From positions 3,054,259 to 3,118,258 of the forward strand of contig OX442320.1 in assembly GCA_949358305.1 (NCBI GenBank): 64,000 nt of DNA. Reading direction: 5' to 3'. The notes beneath the pieces were generated by a model. The model was not told where the DNA came from and did not search any database. It saw only the letters and a list, made by a program, of their open reading frames with translations. A program made the position numbers and the translations under genes. The stretch comes from Strigamia acuminata (taxonomy: Eukaryota > Arthropoda > Chilopoda > Geophilomorpha > Linotaeniidae). This document shows, piece after piece, positions 29,406 through 39,761 of the stretch; within the stretch, counting starts at the first letter, position 1; each line of letters opens with the position of its first letter.

Positions 29406-30656
29406 AAATGTGTCCGTCCAAATGGAAAATAAAAGTAAATTCAAATTTCATCAAGATATGTCCATTTATTTAATATGTTTTCTCCGAAATACTCATGTTT
29501 TATAAAAAATATCGATGTGGGTTCAAGTACCGATGTTTATCAAGATATATATCTGAGATAATCGCTAGATGGCGCGAGGGGTATCGTGCCGTGAATCTCA
29601 GATGAGACACGTCAAAACCTCCTTCGCGTGTTGCATCGTCCACATTCCTCTTTATGAGTTTTAAGGATCTAAACAAGTACTGTATGTTAGTGCGATATAT
29701 TGTGTCGAAATTACTTTCTCCGGTCAGGGATCAGGGTTCAGGACCCGTTTATAGAATCTGTCATTAATTTAATAAACTATGACAACAAGCAGCATCAAAA
29801 AAGGCCTTTTCATGTGCACAAACATGTAAAAATATATTTTTTTTTTGTGACGGGAAAACTTATCATCGTAACATTATATAATTACAATATAGCACGCAGC
29901 CAATGTATTACATATTTTTCCGTGTCTTTATGGCGCGCGAGGGGAGAAATAGCAGTCTATGGTGGCGGATGGCCACCCATAGCATTGCCTTGTCTGGGTC
30001 ACAAGTAGAGGGGGACCACATGAGGGTGCCCAGTTGTTCTGAGACCAGACTTAACGACTGTACTAGACGAGTTGAACGACAGCAAGCTCCTCTCTTCTAT
30101 CTCTGAAGGGTGTAGCAACACTCCCTTCCCTCTGAAGCCGCCTGGGACGACTCAATTCAGTCACGCCACCCTTTTTGAGCAAATGACGTCAGCAGCTTAC
30201 TGCCCGGGGAATCGGGTGGGCTGCTCAGCAATATCTAGCTCAAAGATTCCACAGCTATGCTCCAAAGTCCAAACCGATACAACGATTACGCCTAGCTGTG
30301 CTCTATTATGCAGAAAAGTAGTTCTGTTTGTTTTCAATGAATTTCAACGTAAAAATTGATTAGAATGATTTATTTTATATATTTGGTAATAAAATATTTA
30401 TTTATTTATCGATTTGGAGTATACGCACTCAGTAGTACTGAGTCAGTACCCATGGCCGTAGGACGAGTCCTATTTATAAGCTATGTTGTACATACCGGAA
30501 TTACAAATAACTCGCTTTATTCTATACAAGTACTTAAAATTTTACGAAAGTTTATCTCGTCATATTTTTAGGTGCACAAACATGTAGAAATGGCCTTTTT
30601 AGGGCCGTAAAAAGTCACAAGTACAATGACCTTCATTAATGAATTTTTTTTTTCAG
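29406..30656. other. Intergenic with dispersed repeats
   Basis: Holds the repeat copy at 29706-29805. The word GTGCACAAACATGTA at 29814 recurs at 30572, possibly bracketing an insertion of about 750 bp. No gene supported. It ends in the tract TTTTTTTTTTCAG (to 30656), which looks like a splice acceptor for the zinc-finger gene. Confidence 0.5.
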
Positions 30657-30770
30657 GACCAGTCAAAATTTGCCGAATCAACAAACCTGCGAAATCACGG
30701 TCCCGGACACCCGATCAGCTGCCAATTGATTTGTTATTCGTGCCACAAGGAAATTTAACAGTTGGCGACG

Positions 30771-31803
30771 ATGGAAAAACGTTTCGAATGCCATTTGTGT
30801 TCGTACGCCTGTAAATACAAAGGCTGTTTAAAATCACACATAACAACCCACACGGGAGAAAATCCATTCGAATGCCATCTTTGCAGCAAAGCGTTTAAGA
30901 GTAACCAGGGATTAAAAGTTCACATGTCAAAAAAACATCCTGGAGAAGAAATTCCACTAACACCCCGAAACAAACAAAAGAACAATCCCGAGCACAATTG
31001 CAATTTGTGCGAATACAAAACCAAAATCGTTCAAAATTTGGCATATCACATGATGACTCACACCGGAGAAAGACCATTCAAATGTGAATCATGTCCGGCT
31101 TCCTTCAAACGAAAGGACCACCTAATCAAACATTTGAGAACACACACTGCAGAAAAACCGTTCAAATGTCACTTGTGTTCTTTTTGCTCCGCCCAGTCGG
31201 GGAACTTGAAATCTCATTTGTTGACTCACACCGATGAAAAACTGTTCAAATGTCCCGAATGTCGCAAGTCGTTTACTAGCAGCACGGGTCTCAAATGTCA
31301 TTTGAAGATGCACGCTGGGGAAAAAGATTTCAAGTGTCATTTGTGTTCGTATTCGTGCATCCAAAGTGGCAACTTGAAGACACATTTGCGGACCCACTCG
31401 GCGGAAAAATCGTTCAAGTGTCACTTCTGTTCGTACAGCGCCGCGCAGCCGTCAAACTCATTCCGAAAAGAAGCCGTTTAGGTGTGGTGTGTGTTCCAGT
31501 TCATTCCAGCGGAGCGATTCGTTGAAACAGCATTCGAAGGTCCATTCGGCGGAGAAGCCGTTTAAATGTTCTGGGTGTTCGAGTTCGTTCAAGAGGAGAA
31601 ACGAACTCAAATTGCATTTTAGAATTCATTCTGGGGAGAAACCGTTCAAGTGTCACTTGTGTTCTCATTGCTGTGCCCAGTCGGGGAGCTTGAGATCTCA
31701 TTTGTTGACGCACACCGGAGAAAAACCATTCGAGTGTCGTTCGTGTTCTCGTCGTTTTGCGCATAGAAGCGTATTAAAAAAACACATACAAAAGTGTTTG
31801 TAA
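30771..31803 (+). pseudogene. C2H2 zinc-finger gene with an out-of-frame deletion
   Basis: Encodes a run of about twelve C2H2 fingers linked by the usual His-Thr-Gly-Glu-Lys-Pro type linkers. The pattern predicts sequence-specific DNA binding in the nucleus. The first frame (30771-31481) holds seven complete fingers and the start of an eighth. In finger 8 the helix and its two zinc histidines are missing at about 31450-31465, and the frame shifts. Fingers 9-12 continue in another frame to the stop at 31803. A probable acceptor at 30655-30656 precedes a non-coding stretch with a stop, then the ATG at 30771. The upstream exons are not identified. Either the gene is broken, a 236-residue truncated protein is made, or the base sequence has an error. 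Confidence 0.75.
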
Positions 31804-33039
31804 TATTTTGAATTATTTCTAATTGCTGTTCTTTGGCATGAACAAATAAATTTTTTGGCTTGCTAAAATTAGGGGAGCAAAAAAGGTGCGTTAGTGGAAA
31901 ATTCAGTAAATGGGAGATTTATTTTTTTTAAAGTGGAAATCCAAGGACATTTAGTGGACCAATAAATGGGACCCCTTTAAAGACAGTGATTTTGTACGAG
32001 ATTGAAGATTTGAATTATGTGGAGGGAAACAAAGAATGAAATTGAATGTTGGTGCGGTGCCTTCTTTAAACACAGAACCAACAAGTAGTTCGGAACTAAC
32101 AACATCGGTAGCGTCAAATGCACTTTTTCTAATCAAGTTGTGATGATTTACTAATCTCATTTGAAATCAACCATACTTCACCTGCCCAGGCTTCCACTGC
32201 ATCGATTGACACAGTTCAATCTCTGCTTTTTATTGTTTTTTTTTGTACTTTTCACATAAAATTCAAACATAAACTTAAAATGTTTTATTTTATTAATTTT
32301 CGACAACATTAATGACATGTAAAATTAAAATATCATCTACTTTAACATAGACACTCTAATTTACTCTTAATTTCTATACATGAATGCCACACTGAACAGC
32401 ATCATTGCTTCCCACCTATATGACGACACGCTTTTTGACCAATCACGTCAAAGTAACCGAGTGGCACCACCGGTACGACGACTAATCATCGCCGAATCAT
32501 CGCGTAATTCATCAATTTTAAAAAATATCGGTCCGTGAAAGCGAGAACACACTTGTTCTCAATTAAAATTGCAGCGACATCACCAAGCTTTCCACAGTGG
32601 CTCCATCTGTTGAATAAATGAAAAATTTTCTTTATAGTTTCATTTGTTGAAAATAAATTTCATAAGTATTGAATTCTGCATCAAAACGGTTTAATTCAGA
32701 CATGATTTCACAAAAAAAGGTTGTTCTGGATCTAAATATGACACTTGTTCACATTCACTCTTTATTTTTGAATACAAACAAATCGAATAATGCAGACACT
32801 GACAACTTTAGTCGCCATCATCAACATTAATTAATCGTGCAAATACGGTAAATAATAATCAAAATAAATGACAAAAATAAATGCTAATAAATCCCAATAA
32901 ATGATAATAAATTGAGCGTTAAAATGAAAACACTCTTATTTGGAAATTCTGTAGAATACGGCGTTTTACATTTCTTATTTGTGGGTACATAATTGGTACA
33001 AAATTGTAATACGGTAATTAATAATTACAAAAAATGATA
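31804..33039. other. Intergenic, includes 3' flank of the minus-strand LRR gene
   Basis: AT-rich. From about 32580 the sequence matches, reversed, the 3' flank of other LRR-family members (AGTGGCTCCATCTGTTGAAT). No gene supported between 31.8 and 33.0 kb. Confidence 0.6.
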
Positions 33040-35119
33040 TTATGGTATATGATCGAACGGGACTTCAAACCGCAGCCGCAGTTCCACGCCGTGTTCTTCA
33101 GCCATTCGCTGCATCGCTCCAGCGTCAAAATGTCGCCTTCTCATCTCGTTAATTCGCAAACTCACACACAACTCCTTCAAAGAATCGATTTTTATCAGAT
33201 CTTCAATCCCCGATGGCCCCAACAAGTCGCAGTCAAAAACTCTCAAACATTCGAGTTTCTTCCTCATGACTGGACTGGGAAAAAATTTTGAACCCAGAAA
33301 TTTGGATAAGCTTAGGAAAGGACGCAACAAAAAAAGAGAATAATTGAGCGCGTCACGGACCAATCCAGATCCAGCACTCTTCTTGTTCATCACGTCGGCC
33401 AACTCGCGCGCCATTTTGTTACTCAAGCCGGAGCAATCATTAAGAGTGAGTTTCTTAAGGTAGGGACACATGTCCAACAACTGGAACAAATACCCGGAGC
33501 TAACCCAACGGTCATTGGTATCCCACAAGGAAAATTCCACCAAATTATCAAACGACAAATCCCGCAAACAATCTCGATCGAAAGAATCATTTTCCTTCAC
33601 CATTTCAAACGTATCAATTTCCTCCGCAATTCCCACGTCCGAGTCATCGTCCATGCCATCGTCCATGCCATCGTCCGTGCTGACGCACAACTCGCGCAAC
33701 TTCTTGAACTTGGACAAACTCTGCAGCATTTTAAAGGTGAAAACATACGCAGAGAGGTCGATTCGGTTAACTTCAGGACACGTGAGCGCGGCTATCTCCA
33801 ACTCCTTCTCAATGTCGTCGCGAGGGTGACCCAACGTCAATCTTGTCAGATTGTATCGCTGCGGTGGCGCGCCGATAGGCTGCAGCGCTTTGAGCCACCT
33901 GGAATGATGATGAGTGTCCAAGACTTCGATGTATTTCATCCTGTTCAATATCAAGCAGTAGCAGTCCATTGGAAGATCGTAGCTCAACCTGAACACTTTC
34001 AACGTTTTGCTCAGTGTGGAGCTTTCTGCGCACAGTTTGCGCACAAAATCTTCGGTGGTTCCCCAACAGTCCAGCTCAACGAGTGGCATCTGGCCGATGT
34101 ACGTCACCGCGTCGTCTTCAACTACACACCGAGTAAGATTTAGCGTTTGTAGATTGGGCAAAATCTGGCACATTTGTTTGCACGCAGTGGCTGTGAGTGT
34201 ACTTTCCAGGGGCGGCGAGAACGCTGTCAGGTTCTATGCAGATGTGCAATTTAGAACAATTAAAAGAAAACGAATGTTTTAAGGAATTTCGCACACAGTG
34301 GTGGGGCGTTAGTGCATGTTTTTCGAGAAATTTCAAGTACAAACTAGATTTTTTTTTAACGTGCGGAAATGCGTCAATTTTTAAGCCAATAAAGCAGTTT
34401 TTTGTATAAAACGTGCATTTTTTGTCTAAATCATGCATTTTGTCTAAATCATGCATTTATTGTTTAAATCATGCATTTTTTTGCATAAAACGTGCATTTT
34501 TTGTCTAAATCATGCATTTTTTGTCTAAATCATGCATTTTTTGTTAAAAAATTCATTTATTTTTACTTTTTTCAGATAATGCATTTTGCTAAGCTTGAAA
34601 ATGCACTTTTCTGGTAAAAAATGAAAGGAAAAAAAAGAAGCCATTTCTGAATAATTCAGTCTTTTTTCTAATTTACGATATTTCTTCTTTTTCCCTTTTT
34701 GTTTTACTTTCGGCCACTGTGTGTGCAGTTTAAGTCCTCCTTCGATACTCACCCTTAACTTGTGGCCACAAACTTCAAGCAAAAACTCAAAATCAAACCT
34801 TGCACTGGGAAAGAACATGTGAATCTCATTCTTCTTTCCAGAAACAAATGGAGCAATGTCCCAAGCCTCTGGCGCGCCAACACCGTAGTACCGCGATCAG
34901 GTTCAGTATTTCGTCACGAACAGCAAAAGCTAAATCGGACCGTGTGTTATTGATAATTACGAAATAAATCAATAAATCCGGGTTCCACTTACGTAGTTTA
35001 TCGAAATAAGCGATTAATTGCATCGCGTTTTTCATCTGAACGTCGTCCATTTTTTGGACGTTCCATTGAACTTAACACCTAAAAATAGCTTCTATAGCCA
35101 TACCCTGTAATGTTTGCAT
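33040..35119 (-). pseudogene. Decayed LRR-family gene (three exons, stop and frameshift)
   Basis: Exon 3 (33040-34233) is open for 397 codons and is the longest family copy of this exon. It has all the LRR blocks (DRWVSSGYLFQ, GLSNKMARELAD, CDLLGPSGIEDL). Exon 2 (34753-34929) is 177 bp against 185 in the intact paralog, with the frame shifted midway before the APEAWDIAPF block. Exon 1 (34993-35119) has an in-frame TAA where paralogs read RCLIQ or RFVQW. Intron signals (GTAAGT...TTTAG, GTGAGT...CATAG) survive. Two independent lesions make this a pseudogene, although the large third exon could still be translated if transcribed from another start. Confidence 0.7.
34400..34556. repeat. ATGCATTTTTTGTCTAAATC repeat array in intron 2
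   Basis: About seven imperfect copies of a 19-20 bp unit with core ATGCATTTTT, at the same intron position as the array at 37455-38111 and the looser repeats at 13921-14060. Confidence 0.8.
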
Positions 35120-35290
35120 TTTAAATTCTTGCTGAAATTTGGTTTTTGAACTTGTATACTCGGATTTGAAATGTCTGCTTCTGTTATAATTTTCAACAAC
35201 AGTTACTGCAGAAACGGGTGTACAAAGATCTATTACACATAAAAACAGCAAACAAAGACTTTATTTTGCAGCACCATTGTTGAATGTTTA

Positions 35291-35888
35291 GTTTGTGACT
35301 GGTATGGTCTCGCCAATGTAATCAGGGGACTAATAACACTGGGTAGGGACGCATACTTCACGTAATAATAACAAAGATTCCCACAATATTGATTGGTTGG
35401 CCTTTATTGTCGTTGTCTAGGGGTATGGGGAATCCCGTTACCCATTGCAGGGGCGCCATGAAGGCGCGCCGCACCGGCAACTGACCCGTCACACACTGGG
35501 CAGAAGTCCAATGTGTGACGTGGTCGGTTCGACTTAACATTCATGTCGTACTTACCTACGACCCACGCGTCCGCTCATGGAGGCTGCACTATGGGCTCCG
35601 CCATAGCACTGAGTATCGACGTGGTGAATGGTGAGGAGTGTGGGGTCCAACCTGGGACACTTCTTGTCCCTCTCGATGACTACTTCTCCTCTCTGGGAGC
35701 TGCTGCAGACACGTCCTTCTCAGGCCGTGTCCAACACTCAACTCTCTCACTCCACTCCCTCCTCACCACACCACTCCACTCCCTCCTCCCCGGGCTAGGT
35801 CAATCACCCACAGAGGGGCTGACCTTTGGGGCCGTATGGTGGTGTGTGGCAGTGCTGCAGGTCACCCAGGTGGCCTGACGGTCACAAG
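35291..35888. mobile_element. Candidate insertion of about 598 bp with short terminal inverted repeats
   Basis: The flanks of this block (CACCATTGTTGAATGTTTA on the left, TTTTTGATGCAGAAAATGAT on the right) are adjacent, in reverse orientation, in the related LRR flank at 6985-7035. The block is therefore extra. It begins TTTGTGACTGG and ends CGGTCACAAG, giving imperfect inverted ends. It contains a CT-rich minisatellite (ACTCCACTCCCTCCTC, 35750-35800). No transposase. It may be a MITE-like element or another non-autonomous insertion. Confidence 0.5.
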
Positions 35889-36145
35889 TTTTTGATGCAG
35901 AAAATGATGAAACTCATTAAACTGCCGCCATGTTTGCCACAGTGGCTGCATCTGTTGAATAAATGCGAAATTTCTTTATAGTTGTGTTTTTTGAAAATAA
36001 AAATGATAAAATGTTGATTTTAGACAAAATTCATAAAAAACGTTTGTCTGGATCTACATACGACACTTATTCGACATGGCATATTGACTTTTTATTTTTG
36101 AATACAAAAAAAATTGAATTAATGCAGGCACGCAGCCACTGACAA

Positions 36146-38650
36146 TTAGTTAGTCGCCATCATCATCATCGACAAGTACCATATATCACCGACCGTGTTT
36201 TGGAATGTTAGCCGCAGGTTCACACCGTGTTTTTTAGCCATTAGCTGCAGCGCACCAACGTCAAAAGATTGTCTTCTCGTGTCATTAATGGCCAAACTCA
36301 CTTCTAACTCCTTCAGAGAATCGATTTTTAAAAGATCCTCAATTCCCGACGGCCCCAACAAGTTGCAATCATCAATTTCCAAACATCTGAGTGTCTTCGC
36401 CAGGACTGGACTGCCAAAAAATGGCCGCAACAAAAAAGAGAAATCAAAGTTGGTAGCCGCACGGATCGGTGAAAATCCAGCGCTCCTCTTCGCCATCATG
36501 TCGACCAACTCGTGCGCACTTTTGTTACTGAAGCCGGAGCAACAGTGCAGTTGGAGTGACTCCAGGTTGGGACACATGTCCAACAAGTCGAGCATATAAC
36601 CAGACGTAACCCAACGATCGGTGGGATCGAACAGATAAAATTCCACCAAGTTCTCAAACCGCGAATCTCGCAAACAATCTCGATCGAACGAATCGTTTTC
36701 CTCCGCGATCACGTCCGCGTCATCTCTCATGGAGATTTGTAATAGGCGCAACTTCTTGAACTTCGTCAAACTCCGCAGCATTTTGAGTGTGAAGATATTC
36801 GGGGCGATGTCGATTATGGAAACTTTAGGACACGTGAGCGCGCCTATCTCCAGTTCGTCCTCAATGTCTTCGTGGGGGTTCTCGAACCTCAACTCTCTCA
36901 GATTGTATTGCGGCGGTGACGCGCCGATCGGCAACAGCGCTTTTAGCCACCTGAAATCAGTGAAATCGCCAGTGTCCAACTCTTCTATTGATTTCATCGT
37001 GTTCAATATCAAAATGAAGCAGTCTGTTGGAAGTTGATTGGTAAAGCTGAAATATCGTAGCGTTTGGCTGAGGGTGGAGTCTTGTGCGCATAGTTTCCTT
37101 ATGAAATCTTCAGTGATTCCGCGTGTAACGAGCCTACCGAGCGGCAGCTGCGCGATGTACTTCGCCGCCTCGTCTTCAGCAACGGTATCGTAAAGCTTGA
37201 GTTGCTCGAGGTGTAGTAAAGTCTGGCACATTGTTTTGCAGGTTTTAGCTGTCAGTGTATATCCCCTTGGCAGTTCTAATAATGTCAGATTCTGTTCAGA
37301 TAGATAGAATTAATAGAATTAAAATTAATTAAATTTTTTTTTAAGAATATCGCACATTACAATGGCATGTAGTACGTGCATGTCTTTTGGATTTAACATT
37401 TGTGTGCAAAAAAATGCAAATCTCTCATGTACAAAATGTGTTTACTATTCAATGAAATGCAATTTTTTGGAAAATGCAATTTTTTGAAAAATGCAATTTT
37501 TTGGAAAATGCATTTTTTTGGAAAATGCATTTTTTTGGAAAATGCATTTTTTTGGAAAATGCAATTTTTTGGAAAATGCAATTTTTTGGAAAATGCAATT
37601 TTTTTGAAAATGCAATTTTTTGGAAAATGCAATTTTTTGGAAAATGCAATTTTTTGGAAAATGCAATTTTTTGAAAAATGCAATTTTTTGAAAAATGCAA
37701 TTTTTTGGAAAATGCAATTTTTTGGAAAATGCAATTTTTTGAAAAATGCAATTTTTTGGAAAATGCAATTTTTTGGAAAATGCAATTTTTTAGAAAATGC
37801 AATTTTTTGGAAAATGCAATTTTTTAGAAAATGCAATTTTTTAGAAAATGCAATTTTTTAGAAAATGCAATTTTTTAGAAAATCCAATTTTTTAGAAAAT
37901 GCAATTTTTTAGAAAATGCAATTTTTTAGAAAATGCAATTTTTTAGAAAATGCAATTTTTTAGAAAATGCAATTTTTTAGAAAATGCAATTTTTTAGAAA
38001 ATGCAATTTTTTAGAAAATGCAATTTTTTAGAAAATGCAATTTTTTAGAAAATGCAATTTTTTAGAAAATGCAATTTTTTAGAAAATGCAATTTTTTAGA
38101 AAATGCAATTTCTAAAAACAAAATATTCATTCCATTTTAAGAAAAATGTAATAATTTGTCGTCTTTTGTGATTTTATTATTCCCTCTTAACAATAATTTC
38201 AAATCCTATCACTGTGTGTGGACACTCCTCTTTGCCTACTCACTTCCAACTTGTAACCGCAAACCCTGAACAAAAAATCCAAATCAAAATTTGGACTCAT
38301 ACGCAGCAAGTCCAGATCTTTCTGCCTTTCCTGTACAAACGGAGCAATGTCCCACGCCTCTGGCTTGCGACCACTTTCGTCCCAAAGCCTCCAAATATTC
38401 TCCAGCATTTCTCCACGAACATTTCCAGCTAAATCAAACAATTTCATATCCATTAGATTGTGGTAATAATGCACAAATCAGTGTGACACTCACGTAGTTT
38501 TTCGAAATAAGTGATTAACCGTAACGTATTTTCTATATGTGCTTCGTCTACTTCTTCGACGTTCCATTGCACGAAACGATCGAAAATTGTTTGTGTCGCC
38601 ATGTCCTGTAATTTCTCCATGTTCGATTCTTCTGAATAAATTTCAGACAT
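36146..38650 (-). CDS. Leucine-rich-repeat family protein, three exons (495 aa), intact
   Basis: Exons: 38494-38650 (ATG at 38650), 38244-38428 and 36146-37291. Intron 1 is 65 bp (GTGAGT...TTTAG, phase 1). Intron 2 is 952 bp (GTGAGT...GAACAG, phase 0) and is mostly a 17-bp tandem array. The spliced frame has no stop. The N-terminal part (exons 1-2) carries the family blocks VQWNVEEVDE, LFRVCGYKLE and a Trp-rich segment. Exon 3 has irregular LRRs, some cysteine-rich, and ends in a Met-rich tail. It is 495 residues against 493 for the plus-strand paralog at 13453, with matching exon phases as far as exon 2/3. No clear F-box is seen. Function unknown; protein-protein recognition is the family expectation for LRRs. 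Confidence 0.72.
37455..38111. repeat. 17-bp tandem array in intron 2 of LRR gene
   Basis: About 38 copies of AAAATGCAATTTTTTGG or its variant ending AG. The left half is almost all GG-type, with some GCATTTTTTT units. From about 37785 rightward it is almost all AG-type. Because 17 is not a multiple of 3, every frame is used in turn, and both strands show long but meaningless open frames. Confidence 0.97.
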
Positions 38651-39424
38651 TTAATAGTGAAATTTTAGTTTATAGTTTTGGTTTATACCTGAAACTTAAT
38701 ATCTACAAAAAAAATTTCTCACCGTTACGGCCGAAATTCCATGATGGAGTGCTAAAATTTCCAACAATAGTTGCTGCAGCGACAGATAAACAAACCTCGA
38801 AATGTTAAACAAATAATAAGCAAGCGGCTAGAACTCATCCAAACTCAGACATTGTGCTTCGGCTAAGGTAAAACCAGAAACCAAACGAAACAGTAAAAAA
38901 GAAACAACCAAAAATGGCTGCTGGTACAGCAATTTTAACTGGAAAAAAACTGCTTTGTTTACTGCGAAATGCTGTTTTCTGATCTCATCAATTCGAAATT
39001 TCACCTCCAGCTCGATCTGAAAACCGCAGTTTTCGGTTTTCAATTTTACAATTTTATAATTGATCTTTTTAATTTTCAAAGAAAAATCAGTGATAAAAAA
39101 AAAACAAGCTATCGATTAAATATTTACAACTTGTGCATAGACACCAACCTTTCAAAAAATTAAAATCGTTTACCTAATTTATCTGACAAACGGTAACGAA
39201 GTTTACCACGTAAGTCAGACATAGAATATCCAAAATACTGTGTGCACTTAGTTTTATTTTTGATACACACTTTCAACATGTGGCCACAAAATTTAAATAA
39301 AATATCCAAATCAAAATTTCAACTAACAAACTCCATTAATATTTCTTTCGCGAGAATACACCTGTACTCAATTAAAATTGCAGCAAAATCGCCATGTTTT
39401 CCACAGTGGCTCCATCTGTTGAAT
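38651..39424. other. Intergenic, upstream of LRR gene
   Basis: Contains the leader of the minus-strand LRR gene (AGTTGCTGCAG near 38770, shared with other family members) and a degraded LRR-family 3' flank near 39390. No gene supported. Confidence 0.5.
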
Positions 39425-39761
39425 AATCGCAACCAGTTTAAATTCAGCTAGTTTTTACTTCAAAATCGAGTTACAAAACTTCAAACCTATCTCGTGGCCA
39501 ATTACGGTTTGAATATAAAAATTGGAAATTGTAGAATACGTGGAAATTAAATCAGGCAGAAGATGGCAGCATGTGTTCGAATGAATCACATTGTTCCAGT
39601 AGAATTCGCAGCGATAGTTGACGTATTTCGAGTAAAAATGCACGTGCGCTCGCGCTTGCGCATTTGTTACGAAACGCGTAGCAACAGCTCGCAAACGCGG
39701 GATACAGTGAGACTAGGACTAAACAGGCCCGGAAAAAAAGCTAAAGAAACGAAACAAAATC
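39425..39761 (+). promoter_or_regulatory. Upstream region of gene F1, repeated at F2 and at 5.9 kb
   Basis: Shared blocks GGCCAATTACGGTTTGAATA, GTTGACGTATTTCGAGT and CATTTGTTACGAAACGCG occur before F1 here, before F2 (54541-54747), and before the chimeric LRR gene (5872-6160). The CCAAT word in GGCCAATTACGG may be functional. This is presumed promoter and leader; the start site is not visible. Confidence 0.5.

Noticed and set aside
35543-35878. 111-codon frame with Leu-His-Ser repeats
   Set aside because: Falls in the candidate 598-bp insertion, over its CT-rich minisatellite.
37393-37861. Long open frames on both strands with Asn-Cys-Ile-Phe-type repeats
   Set aside because: They are translations of the 17-bp tandem array; a period not divisible by three with no stop words opens all frames. 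They lie in an intron.
37455-38111. CRISPR-like regular repeats
   Set aside because: Units abut directly with no unique spacers, and the sequence is eukaryotic intron DNA.
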